A DNA stretch of 64,000 nucleotides. Source: DATKIY01 sp963726755. Its GTDB lineage: Bacteria; Actinomycetota; Actinomycetes; JAHEKZ01. Location: positions 930,001 to 994,000 of the forward strand of contig CAVSDB010000001.1 in the NCBI GenBank assembly GCA_963726755.1, given 5' to 3'. Shown one piece after another: positions 36,194 to 43,781 of the stretch (positions within the stretch are counted from its first letter, which is position 1; the number at the start of each line of letters is the position of its first letter). A program made the translations under genes and the position numbers. The notes beneath the pieces were generated by a model that was not told where the DNA came from, did not search any database, and worked only from the letters and a program-made list of their open reading frames with translations.

Positions 36194-36577
36194 ATGCCGC
36201 TCTCCGAGCACGAGCAGCGACTGCTCGAGCAGATGGAGCGTCAGCTCTACGCCGATGACCCGAAGTTGGCATCGACGCTGCGCAGCGGCGGATCAGCGCG
36301 CCACGGGCGCCGAACACTCGTCCTCGGCATCGTGTTGGTCATTGCTGGCCTTGCTGTGCTGGTTGCCGGAGTGGCCGCACCGTTCTGGCCACTGGGTGTC
36401 GTCGGCTTCGTCGTCATGCTCGCGGGTGGTTGGATTGCGGTCAGTACGTGGTCCGGCGGATCGTCTGCGGCCACAGCACCTTCGTCGCCGGCAACGGGTT
36501 CGCAACCCAAGGCGCGATCGAGTTTCATGTCTCGGCTCGAAGAGCGTTGGGATCGTCGCCGCGACGGTCAGGGCTAG
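36194..36577 (+). CDS. DUF3040-domain small membrane protein
   Basis: A 127-residue protein with the DUF3040 signature MPLSEHEQRLLEQMERQLYADDPKLASTLR at its start, here in the usual first 30 residues. Two membrane helices follow (TLVLGIVLVIAGLAVLVAG and LGVVGFVVMLAGGWIAV), then a charged tail. The ATG follows AAGGAGG. Homologues (for example Rv2169c) sit near the dcw cluster in many actinobacteria; the function is unknown. The acidic N-terminal helix with two helices suggests a membrane adaptor. It is convergent with the transglutaminase gene, 32 bases away, with no hairpin seen between. Confidence 0.88.
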   Translation: MPLSEHEQRLLEQMERQLYADDPKLASTLRSGGSARHGRRTLVLGIVLVIAGLAVLVAGVAAPFWPLGVVGFVVMLAGGWIAVSTWSGGSSAATAPSSPATGSQPKARSSFMSRLEERWDRRRDGQG

Positions 36578-36609
36578 GACGTTCTCAACTACTGCCTCCC
36601 AGATGCACG

Positions 36610-39051
36610 TCAGTCACTGCGGCGTAAGCGTCTAAACAGCACGCTCGTCATTTCCTGCCACCGCGTTCCCACTGAGTCCATCAGGTGATTCCATCCGTTC
36701 GAAAGTTGTTGGCGACCGGAGGCCGGCCACAACACGGCGAGACGTCGATCAGCCGGCGTCACGGCCTGGTACAGATTCGCTGTCAACGCCTTACTTCGTT
36801 CACGCCACACGTCGATTTGTCGGGCACGTACCCCCGGATCCGCTGACGAGAAGCTCGCTGCAGCGAAGCCGCCGTTGGCGTAGCGGTGGCGCTCAACCGC
36901 ACGACTGAGAGCGCGCCAGTCCTCCCGAGCGGAATCGTTGAGTCCGCCCTCCTGCGGCAAACGTGCTGCCAGGTCACGAGGCGTCTCGGTCGGTAGCGGT
37001 GCTAGGTCGATGTCAGTTGCTACGTCGAGGACGTCCTGCCACGCCGCAAGAATTGCGTCGCCTTCATTCGACACACGTTGCCATCGACGCATTCGAGTCA
37101 CTCTCTTAGTGACGAATGGCGCCGCGGCTAACACCACACCCATGATGAGCACCATCAGGACGAACAGTCTGCGATCTGGACCGGTGGGTCCGGAAGTCTG
37201 GTTCGCCGTGGGTGAAATGCCTCCACGATTGATGTTGGCGAGGGCTTGGTCCCTGAGATCCTTAAGGGTCTGGGCGGTGTCACGTCGTAGGTGTGTGGTG
37301 TTCGAGCCGCCGTGGGTGTTGGTGTTTCCCGATGGGTCGCCGGTCGTCACATTCGATGGCGCATACGCAGGAGCAGCGTTGCCATCGCCGCCGCCGGGAG
37401 TTGGTTCGAAGCGCACCCAACCAACGCCCTCGAACCAGAGTTCTGGCCAAGCGTGCGCATCGTGAGTGGTGACCAGCCAGGTCCCGTCTTCTTGCTCGGT
37501 CCCTGGCGTGAATCCAACCTGTACACGCGAGGGGATCCCAGACACCCGAGCCATCAAAGCCATCGTGGCGGCGAACTGTTCGCAGTAGCCACTCTTGTCA
37601 TGAAGGAAATCCTCGAGAACGGTTGTGTCGTTGCCGGTTACCTTCGTGAGGCTGTACTTGAATTTGCTGCGGAACCAGTTTTGAATCGCCTCGGCCTGCG
37701 CGTACTTGGTGTCTGCGCCGATGGTTACCTGAGCAGTCCTCGCCCCCAGCAGGTTCTGGATGTCTGGAGGCACTTGCAGGTAGTAGTCCATCTCCGAGCC
37801 TGGTGTAGGAGCAGCGGCTAGTTGCTCGGGGGTCGGAGCGATGTCCAACGACGAAGCGACGTAGTGCATGCCCAGTGCGTTGCCACCGTCTGACGCGGAG
37901 AAGACGTCGAGGGTGTCGGGGTCCCAGCGCCAGTCACCGTCAATGTCGACACTGGTCGTGGGATAGGGCAGTGGTAGCCGCTTGGAACTCAACGACGTGA
38001 TCTGCACATCGCTGACGACCGCCGTGCGGGCTATTGCGTCACTTAATCCGGGGGGCGCTGGCAGTCCCGAGCTCGCCTGTTGCGCTTCGCTTGCCGATGA
38101 CTCGGCGAGGGTCCACGTAAAGCCGTCGAACTGGTCGAGCGTGGCGATGCGCCAATACTGCGGCGTGGTGTCAGTGGTGCGGTAGGTGAACACCTTGTTG
38201 TCCGCGCCCTGGGTCAGATCCCGCTTCAGATCGACGATCGGGTTGATCGTGATGACCTTCTTGTTTGGGTCCAGCCCGCTGGTGTGGTCACCGCCAGCCC
38301 GACCGTCGTCGCCGCCAGCACCGAACACCCCTTCACCAATGCTCGGGACAACCATCGGGATGGCGATGGCTGCGACCAGCGCAGTGGCGCCGAGCCTGCG
38401 GCCGGTTCCACCCAGGGCAGCTGCGTCAGTTGTGACCTTGCCGGTCGCACCGACGACTCGGCCCCAGTGAGCCAGTCGCTCGCGGCCGTCCACGAGTTGA
38501 ATGAGAATCCAGCCGGCCCCGGCAAGCGCAAACAGCGGCCAGGGAACTCCATGCGGCAGGACCGCGGCCGGCACCAGATAGAGGACGAACAGCGGAAGGC
38601 CCGAGAAGATCGGTCGGCGCCAAGTAACGGCGATGGCATCCACTGCTATGGCAACCAGGCCGACCCCACCGGTAACCACAAAGACGACGGCATCAGTTGC
38701 TGCAAGCGGTGGTTGCTGGTTCCAGATCACCGCCAGCGCGTCGTTCGTCAGATCAGCGAGATGGCTGACTGACCCGAGGGTCGGGATTCCATAGAGGGTC
38801 TGCGCTGGAGCAAAGAGCAAGACAGTAGTAAGGAACAGCACCCACAACTGCAAGATGGGGATGAGGACCCGGGGCAGCGACCACTTACGTGCCAGGGCTC
38901 CGACTACGGCGATGTTTGTGATGACCAGCAGAATGCCGAGGCTCCACTTTCCCTCGCTAACGGTCGGCGTCAGACACAGCGAAGTCAGGAACGTCGCAAA
39001 TGCTGCCGCACCTGTGAGTCGCCATTGCGCCCCGAACTTTTCCTCGGTCAT
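36610..39051 (-). CDS. Transglutaminase-like (DUF3488) membrane protein
   Basis: An 813-residue protein from ATG 39051. The first 240 residues contain six or more membrane helices (LGILLVITNIAVVGALA, LIPILQLWVLFLTTVLLF, PIFSGLPLFVLYLVPAAVL). A large extracytoplasmic region follows with the cysteine-protease-like core: SGYCEQFAATMALMARVSGIPSRV with the catalytic Cys, VTTHDAHAWPELWFEGVGW with the catalytic His, and an Asp in the following strand. One more helix (LFVLMVLIMGVVLAAAPFV) and a cytoplasmic tail end the protein. It forms an operon with DUF58 and MoxR genes, a common trio thought to aid maturation of envelope or protein complexes. Its substrate is unknown. ATGA overlap links it to DUF58. 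Confidence 0.9.
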   Translation of the reverse strand: MTEEKFGAQWRLTGAAAFATFLTSLCLTPTVSEGKWSLGILLVITNIAVVGALARKWSLPRVLIPILQLWVLFLTTVLLFAPAQTLYGIPTLGSVSHLADLTNDALAVIWNQQPPLAATDAVVFVVTGGVGLVAIAVDAIAVTWRRPIFSGLPLFVLYLVPAAVLPHGVPWPLFALAGAGWILIQLVDGRERLAHWGRVVGATGKVTTDAAALGGTGRRLGATALVAAIAIPMVVPSIGEGVFGAGGDDGRAGGDHTSGLDPNKKVITINPIVDLKRDLTQGADNKVFTYRTTDTTPQYWRIATLDQFDGFTWTLAESSASEAQQASSGLPAPPGLSDAIARTAVVSDVQITSLSSKRLPLPYPTTSVDIDGDWRWDPDTLDVFSASDGGNALGMHYVASSLDIAPTPEQLAAAPTPGSEMDYYLQVPPDIQNLLGARTAQVTIGADTKYAQAEAIQNWFRSKFKYSLTKVTGNDTTVLEDFLHDKSGYCEQFAATMALMARVSGIPSRVQVGFTPGTEQEDGTWLVTTHDAHAWPELWFEGVGWVRFEPTPGGGDGNAAPAYAPSNVTTGDPSGNTNTHGGSNTTHLRRDTAQTLKDLRDQALANINRGGISPTANQTSGPTGPDRRLFVLMVLIMGVVLAAAPFVTKRVTRMRRWQRVSNEGDAILAAWQDVLDVATDIDLAPLPTETPRDLAARLPQEGGLNDSAREDWRALSRAVERHRYANGGFAAASFSSADPGVRARQIDVWRERSKALTANLYQAVTPADRRLAVLWPASGRQQLSNGWNHLMDSVGTRWQEMTSVLFRRLRRSD

Positions 39052-40394
39052 GCGCCACTCGCAGCCGTCGTTGTCGCTGTCACTGCTGCCGCCGATGACA
39101 TCGAGGTCGGCGTCAACAAGGAACTGTCTTGCACCATGCGCCAGGTATCTGCGACTGCGTCGACTTTGCTGAACGCCGCGACTGACCAACCCGCGCTGCG
39201 CAACAACGCGACGCAATTCTCATGGTCTGTTTGGGCAGTTAGATCATCTGCTCCCTGCCGCCGAGTGCGGTGATCCAGCCACCCCTCAGGCGCACAGACC
39301 AGGGCGATCGACCTACCCATTCCGTGCCTGGCTCGAACCAACTGATCAGTGTCGTCGGGAGTTAACTTCCCAAGAACCGCGATCAGCATTCCTTCGTTTC
39401 CGTGACGAACTGTGCTGGCGATGCTCTCGAACGCGAGGGCTTCAGTTGCGTCCACGGTGGCAAGCGCGTCGAGCAGCTGCCCCTCAGCGTCGCTGCCTCC
39501 ACCGGAGATGTCGTCGTGAGAACTTCCGGTGATCATCGGGGTCGAACCAGTGATCAGTCGAACTGCGTAACCGCGTTGGTCCAGGTGAATGGCCACTGAA
39601 GCGCTGACCGAGACCGCCTTCTCGAACGCGCCGGTTGGACCGTGACCGGGATACGCCTTGGCCCGGGTATCCAGGAGCACTGTGCAGCGGCTCTCCCAGG
39701 GTTGCTCCTCGCGCCGCACCATGAGTGCGCCGGTCTTCGCCGTCGCACGCCAGTGGACCCGTCGAAGTTCGTCGCCGTGTCGGTATTCGCGTACCGCTAC
39801 GTCATCTTCGCCGGCCGCTGCGACGGAGCGAGCTCGGCTGTCTCCGCTGCCGTTCCAATCGCCCCGAAGCGCTAACGGCGAAAGTGGTTCAACGTGCGGG
39901 GTCACGATGAGGTGGTGCGTGGTCGAAAATGTTCTGTCGAGTTCGCAGAAGCCGAACGGATCGGTCAGCCGCACGGCCAGTGGGCCGATGGCGTATCGCC
40001 CGCGCGCCGTCGGCTGGACAGTGAAGGTTGCAGAGCGAATGCCTCGGGGCGCCATCCGATCCACCACGAAGCGGGCGCGATCGCCTAAATCTGGTGGTAC
40101 GTGGTCCTCGACGAGGAGCAGGCCGGTGGGCAGCGACGAGACGTTCTCCAAACGAAGAGTGACCGTCGCCGGATCGCCAATGGGAACGCGACCAGGCTCG
40201 ATGCTTCGCAGGCAGGCCAACCTAAATCGAGTGCGTGACACGCTGAATGCACTGGCCAACGGCAGAATCGACACCAACAGTCCGACCCGCATGATGTCGG
40301 TCTGTCCCATGAGCAGTGCCAGGGCGAATGCCGTGACGCCCGCGGCCATCAACACTCGGCCCCGCGGCGTCAACCCACTGAGCGCGTCTTTCAA
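39048..40394 (-). CDS. DUF58-domain membrane protein
   Basis: About 448 residues from TTG 40394. Two membrane helices open it (GRVLMAAGVTAFALALLMG, IMRVGLLVSILPLASAF). A beta-rich domain and then the DUF58 signature DDVAVREYRHGDELRRVHWRA follow, with a von Willebrand-like fold after it (VLLDTRAKAYPGHG). DUF58 proteins pair with MoxR ATPases. The start is one base after the MoxR stop, preceded by AGGTG; a longer frame to 40463 would overlap the MoxR gene. It overlaps the transglutaminase gene by ATGA at its end, so the three genes are co-translated. Confidence 0.87.
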   Translation of the reverse strand: MKDALSGLTPRGRVLMAAGVTAFALALLMGQTDIMRVGLLVSILPLASAFSVSRTRFRLACLRSIEPGRVPIGDPATVTLRLENVSSLPTGLLLVEDHVPPDLGDRARFVVDRMAPRGIRSATFTVQPTARGRYAIGPLAVRLTDPFGFCELDRTFSTTHHLIVTPHVEPLSPLALRGDWNGSGDSRARSVAAAGEDDVAVREYRHGDELRRVHWRATAKTGALMVRREEQPWESRCTVLLDTRAKAYPGHGPTGAFEKAVSVSASVAIHLDQRGYAVRLITGSTPMITGSSHDDISGGGSDAEGQLLDALATVDATEALAFESIASTVRHGNEGMLIAVLGKLTPDDTDQLVRARHGMGRSIALVCAPEGWLDHRTRRQGADDLTAQTDHENCVALLRSAGWSVAAFSKVDAVADTWRMVQDSSLLTPTSMSSAAAVTATTTAASGA

Positions 40395-40395
40395 G

Positions 40396-41415
40396 TCACA
40401 CCTGAGGAATTGCGGTCGAGTCGATGACCCCTTGCACAACTGCCGCGGCCGAGCGTCTGGCAACTTGCGCCTCGGCCGTCAGCAGCAATCGGTGGGGAAG
40501 GACGTGGATGGCCAACGTTCGGACATCATCGGGCAGCGCGTAGTCGCGGTCATCAAGCGCCGCGGCAGCCTTTGCTGCTCGGATCAGGTGGAGCGTCGCG
40601 CGTGGCGAGGCACCGAGGCGTAGATCTGGTGAACGACGGGTGGCAGTGACGATGTCGACTGCGTACTTGCGGACCGCAGTACCGACGTGGACGGCACGAA
40701 CCACCTCGATGAGTTCGGCGATGTGCGAGGCGGTTGCGACGGGTCGTAGTTCTTCGAGCGGCCGCGACGAACTTTGGCTGTCCAGCATCGCGAGTTCGGA
40801 ATCAACGTCGGGGTAACCCATGGAGAGCCTGGCCATAAAACGATCGCGTTGTGCCTCGGGCAATGGGTAGGTGCCCTCCATTTCGATCGGGTTCTGCGTA
40901 GCGACCACCATGAATGGGGCAGCCAATGCGTACGTCGCACCATCGACCGTGACTTGATGCTCCTCCATCGCCTCCAGCAACGCCGACTGCGTCTTGGGTG
41001 AGGCTCGGTTGATCTCGTCACCGATCACGATGTTGGCGAATACCGCACCGGGACGAAACTCGAAGTCGCGGGTCTCTTGATTGAAAACGCTGACGCCGGT
41101 GATGTCGCTTGGCAGCAGGTCCGGTGTGAATTGGATGCGTCGAACACTGCAGTCCAGTGCACGCGCGAGCGATTTGGCGAGCATCGTCTTGCCGACCCCG
41201 GGGACGTCCTCAATCAAGAGATGGCCTTCGGCCAACAACACAAGAAGGGCCAGGCGGACGGTGTCTGGCTTCCCCTCAATCACCGTCTCGATGGCTTGGC
41301 GAATCGCCAGACCCGACGCCTGGACGGGCTGATTCAGCGTGCCTTCGGGCGACGAGTCAGGCGCTGGTGCCGTTGGCGCTGGGCCAGGGGCGGTGGTCAA
41401 GGGCGATCTCCACAC
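40396..41415 (-). CDS. MoxR-family AAA+ ATPase
   Basis: An AAA+ chaperone-like ATPase of about 339 residues. The Walker A reads GVGKTMLAKSLARAL, preceded by EGHLLIEDVP. The Walker B reads IVIGDEINRASPKTQSALLEAM. Sensor 1 is VVATQNPIEMEGTYPLPEAQRDRF and sensor 2 lies in GASPRATLHLIRAAKA. All residues for ATP hydrolysis are seen. MoxR proteins act on von Willebrand-domain partners, here the DUF58 protein encoded next. The start is uncertain: GTG 41415 gives a short Pro/Ala-rich lead; 41490 would add 25 Arg-rich residues. It diverges from the mraZ promoter. Confidence 0.9.
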   Translation of the reverse strand: MWRSPLTTAPGPAPTAPAPDSSPEGTLNQPVQASGLAIRQAIETVIEGKPDTVRLALLVLLAEGHLLIEDVPGVGKTMLAKSLARALDCSVRRIQFTPDLLPSDITGVSVFNQETRDFEFRPGAVFANIVIGDEINRASPKTQSALLEAMEEHQVTVDGATYALAAPFMVVATQNPIEMEGTYPLPEAQRDRFMARLSMGYPDVDSELAMLDSQSSSRPLEELRPVATASHIAELIEVVRAVHVGTAVRKYAVDIVTATRRSPDLRLGASPRATLHLIRAAKAAAALDDRDYALPDDVRTLAIHVLPHRLLLTAEAQVARRSAAAVVQGVIDSTAIPQV

Positions 41416-41610
41416 ATGGTCGGGGCGACGCCGTCGCCATTCGATGGGGTCGAGGCCACCCCGGATAAGAGTACGGCGGCGACGGGGCAACTACGTCCAG
41501 GTGTCAGGACTGTAACCATCGGGTACTCAGAGGGAAAAAATGCCCCACTTCACACCACAGGATCTGACCTGGGAAAACAATCCTTAAGTAGGCGGAAAGT
41601 TCTGCCGAAG

Positions 41611-41667
41611 TGGTTGACGGTGGAGGAAAGTGGGGTACGGTGGGGCGCCATGGAGGAAGGGAGGTGA
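41611..41667 (+). promoter_or_regulatory. dcw promoter with MraZ operator repeats
   Basis: TGG recurs at exactly ten-base steps: TGGTT (41611), TGGAG (41621), TGGGG (41631), TGGGG (41641) and TGGAG (41651). MraZ of Escherichia coli binds TGGGN repeats separated by five bases, so this is its expected autoregulatory site. A promoter, TTGACG (41614-41619) with TACGGT (41636-41641) 16 bases on, is overlaid by the repeats. The ribosome site GGAAGGGAGGTGA at 41655-41667 serves mraZ. Confidence 0.82.
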
Positions 41668-41672
41668 CCGCG

Positions 41673-42104
41673 GTGTTCTTGGGCACGCATTACCCGAAGC
41701 TCGACGACAAGGGCCGACTTTTTCTCCCCGCCAAATTTCGGGATGCGCTGCAGGGAGGCCTCGTCATGACAAAAGGACAAGAGCACTGCCTCTACGTCTT
41801 CCCCCGCGACGACTTCCTCACCTTCGCCCAGCGCCTTGAGGCAGCCCCGCTTTCCAGTCGAGGCGCCCGTGACTACTTGCGTGTCCTCCACTCCGGTGCT
41901 TCAGACGAACTGCCTGATCGGCAGGGACGCGTCACGATCCCGGCACCGCTGCGGGCCTACGCCGGGCTGAACAAAGAGTGCGTTGTCATCGGAACCGGAG
42001 CGCGCGTCGAGATCTGGGACGGCCAGCGCTGGGACGAGTACCTCGGAGATAGCGAGCCTGCGTACGCCGACCTCAGCGAGGAGGTGCTGCCCGGAGTCAT
42101 GTAG
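41673..42104 (+). CDS. mraZ: Transcriptional regulator MraZ
   Basis: A 143-residue MraZ, first gene of the dcw operon. From GTG 41673 it begins VFLGTHYPKLDDKGRLFLPAKFRDAL and repeats the AbrB-like SpoVT fold as DELPDRQGRVTIPAPLRAYAG. These two DKGR/DRQGR half-domains are the DNA-binding loops. It should assemble as a ring and repress its own promoter through the TGG repeats just upstream. The very strong ribosome site five bases ahead decides the start over an in-frame ATG-like start at 41610 in the operator. A 186-base leader separates it from rsmH. Confidence 0.95.
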   Translation: MFLGTHYPKLDDKGRLFLPAKFRDALQGGLVMTKGQEHCLYVFPRDDFLTFAQRLEAAPLSSRGARDYLRVLHSGASDELPDRQGRVTIPAPLRAYAGLNKECVVIGTGARVEIWDGQRWDEYLGDSEPAYADLSEEVLPGVM

Positions 42105-42147
42105 TCGCAAGGCAGTCGACCTTGGTCGAGGTCCTCCGCCGCTGCTA

Positions 42148-42200
42148 CGTCTGACACACCTTCCCCGGTGCCAGACGAAGGAGCGGAGGGGGACCTGGGT
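42148..42200 (+). ncRNA. mraW RNA motif (cis-regulatory leader of rsmH)
   Basis: CGTCTG (42148-42153) pairs with CAGACG (42172-42177) around an inner CAC/GTG stem and a CCTTCCCC loop, followed by AAGGAGCGGAGGGGGACC. A hairpin with a CTTCCCC loop and a downstream G-rich GGAGGGGG segment, placed before rsmH, is what I know as the actinobacterial mraW RNA motif. Loop CCCC could pair with the downstream GGGG. Its ligand or function is unknown. Confidence 0.65.
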
Positions 42201-42290
42201 CAAGGACGGAACTCATCACCGCAGCCGTCACTGAAGGGTCGAGAATGAACGGCACCACCTGTAAGACCGCGTCGGTATGGCGGGCATGAC

Positions 42291-43241
42291 GTGGCCGACG
42301 AGTCAGCACATCTCCCGGTCATGCTCGACCGGGTGGTGGCACTTCTTGGTCCGGCCGCGGAAACTCCCGGTGCGGTAGTGGTGGATGCCACGTTGGGTCT
42401 TGGTGGGCACAGCCGAGCTCTGCTCGAGCAATTCGCCGGGCTCCATGTCGTTGGGATCGACCGCGATGCTGCTGCCCTAGAGATCGCGCGAACTCGGCTT
42501 GAAGGTTTCACCGACCGGGTCACCTTGGTGCACGCGGTCTACGACGAACTACCGGATGTCCTTGCCGGCCTCGGGATCGCTCGGGTGCGGGGCGTGCTGA
42601 TGGATCTTGGCGTCTCATCCCTGCAACTGGATCTGAGCGAGCGAGGCTTCGCCTACGCCTACGATGCCCCGCTCGACATGCGTATGGACCAGACCAGCGA
42701 GTTGACGGCAGCAGAGGTCCTGAATACGTACTCCGTTGACGACCTAGCGCGGGTGTTTCGAACCTACGGCGAGGAACGCTTCGCCTGGCGGATCGCGAAG
42801 GCGGTCGAGCGCGAGCGCGCTAAGGAGCCGTTCACTGACAGTGCCCGATTGGTGTCAGTGATTCGAGCAGCGGTACCCATCCCCGCGCAACGAACGGGCG
42901 GACATCCGGCCAAGCGCACCTTTCAAGCCCTGCGCATCGAGGTGAACGGAGAGCTCACGGCCCTCGAGAACGCACTCCCGGCTGCGATTGATGCGCTCGC
43001 TGTCGGGGGACGACTGGTGGTGATGTCGTATCAGTCGCTCGAAGACCGTCTCGTCAAACGATGCCTGGCGGCGCGCACCGTCGACGATGTCCCGACGGAT
43101 TTTCCAGTTCCTGGCAGCGGCCCCGAACTCCGCTTGCTCACCAGGGGAGCCGAGAAGCCTTCGCCTGAGGAGATCGAAAGTAATCCCCGCGCGACGGCGG
43201 CCCGACTACGTGCTGCCGAGCGATTGAGGGACGCGGCATGA
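42291..43241 (+). CDS. rsmH: 16S rRNA (cytosine(1402)-N(4))-methyltransferase
   Basis: A 316-residue RsmH (MraW). HLPVMLDRVVALLGP opens the fold. VVDATLGLGGHSRALLEQF is the S-adenosylmethionine motif, VVGIDRDAAAL the acidic loop, VRGVLMDLGVSSLQLD the active-site region, and GGHPAKRTFQALRIEVNGEL and VVMSYQSLEDRLVKR the conserved C-terminus. It methylates C1402 of 16S rRNA at the P site. The GTG start at 42291 follows GGCGGGCATGAC. Its stop overlaps the ftsL start as ATGA. Confidence 0.95.
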   Translation: MADESAHLPVMLDRVVALLGPAAETPGAVVVDATLGLGGHSRALLEQFAGLHVVGIDRDAAALEIARTRLEGFTDRVTLVHAVYDELPDVLAGLGIARVRGVLMDLGVSSLQLDLSERGFAYAYDAPLDMRMDQTSELTAAEVLNTYSVDDLARVFRTYGEERFAWRIAKAVERERAKEPFTDSARLVSVIRAAVPIPAQRTGGHPAKRTFQALRIEVNGELTALENALPAAIDALAVGGRLVVMSYQSLEDRLVKRCLAARTVDDVPTDFPVPGSGPELRLLTRGAEKPSPEEIESNPRATAARLRAAERLRDAA

Positions 43242-43781
43242 GCGCCACCACGACTCAAGCCCCGCTTCGGGCTCCGACCCGACCCGATATCCGAGTTGTT
43301 CCGCGACCACGATCGGCACCACGCGCACCGTTCGTGGTGCTGGTGATGGTCCTGCTGGTCGGTGGACTGGCGGCACTTCTGGTTTTGAATACCTTGCTCG
43401 CCCAGGGATCGTTCACCGTCCGCGACCTGAGCATCCAAGCGTCAGACTTACAAGACCGCCAGCAGGCGTTGCAGCAGCGGGTGGCAGAGCTAGCAGCACC
43501 CCAGCGGTTGGCTCACAGTGCCTCCGACTTGGGAATGGTGCCGACGGTAAACCCCGGCTTCTTGCGGATGAGTGACGGGAAGATTCTTGGTGACCCGGTA
43601 CCCGCACACGCTCCGATTGTGATTGCGCCACCTGACACCCAGCCGTCGACCACGCAGAACCAGAACGAGAAGCAGAACCAGAACGAGAAGCAGAACCAGC
43701 AACGAGAAGCAAGGCCAAGTCCAGCAGGATCAGCAGAACAGTGGTGGACAAGGGAGCGCGAACAGTGGCAACAACCAGTAG
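43238..43781 (+). CDS. ftsL: Cell-division protein FtsL (one indel in a repeat)
   Basis: A bitopic septal protein of about 181 residues. A basic cytoplasmic N-terminus is followed by one membrane helix (FVVLVMVLLVGGLAALLVLNTLL) and a short coiled-coil (LQDRQQALQQRVAELAAPQRL) that would pair with a FtsB/DivIC partner. The Gln/Asn/Glu-rich tail contains an 18-base tandem repeat (43655-43709) encoding QNQNEK; the third unit carries one extra C near 43700. Without it the tail reads on to a stop at 43779-43781, with SANSGNNQ at the end. As read, the frame runs on to 43846. The corrected end overlaps the ftsI start by 17 bases. Confidence 0.85.
43655..43709 (+). repeat. 18-base tandem repeat in ftsL
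   Basis: Two exact copies of CAGAACCAGAACGAGAAG and a third with one inserted C (position 43700). The third unit's insertion changes frame and is either a sequencing slip or true slippage; both are expected in such repeats. Confidence 0.9.
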
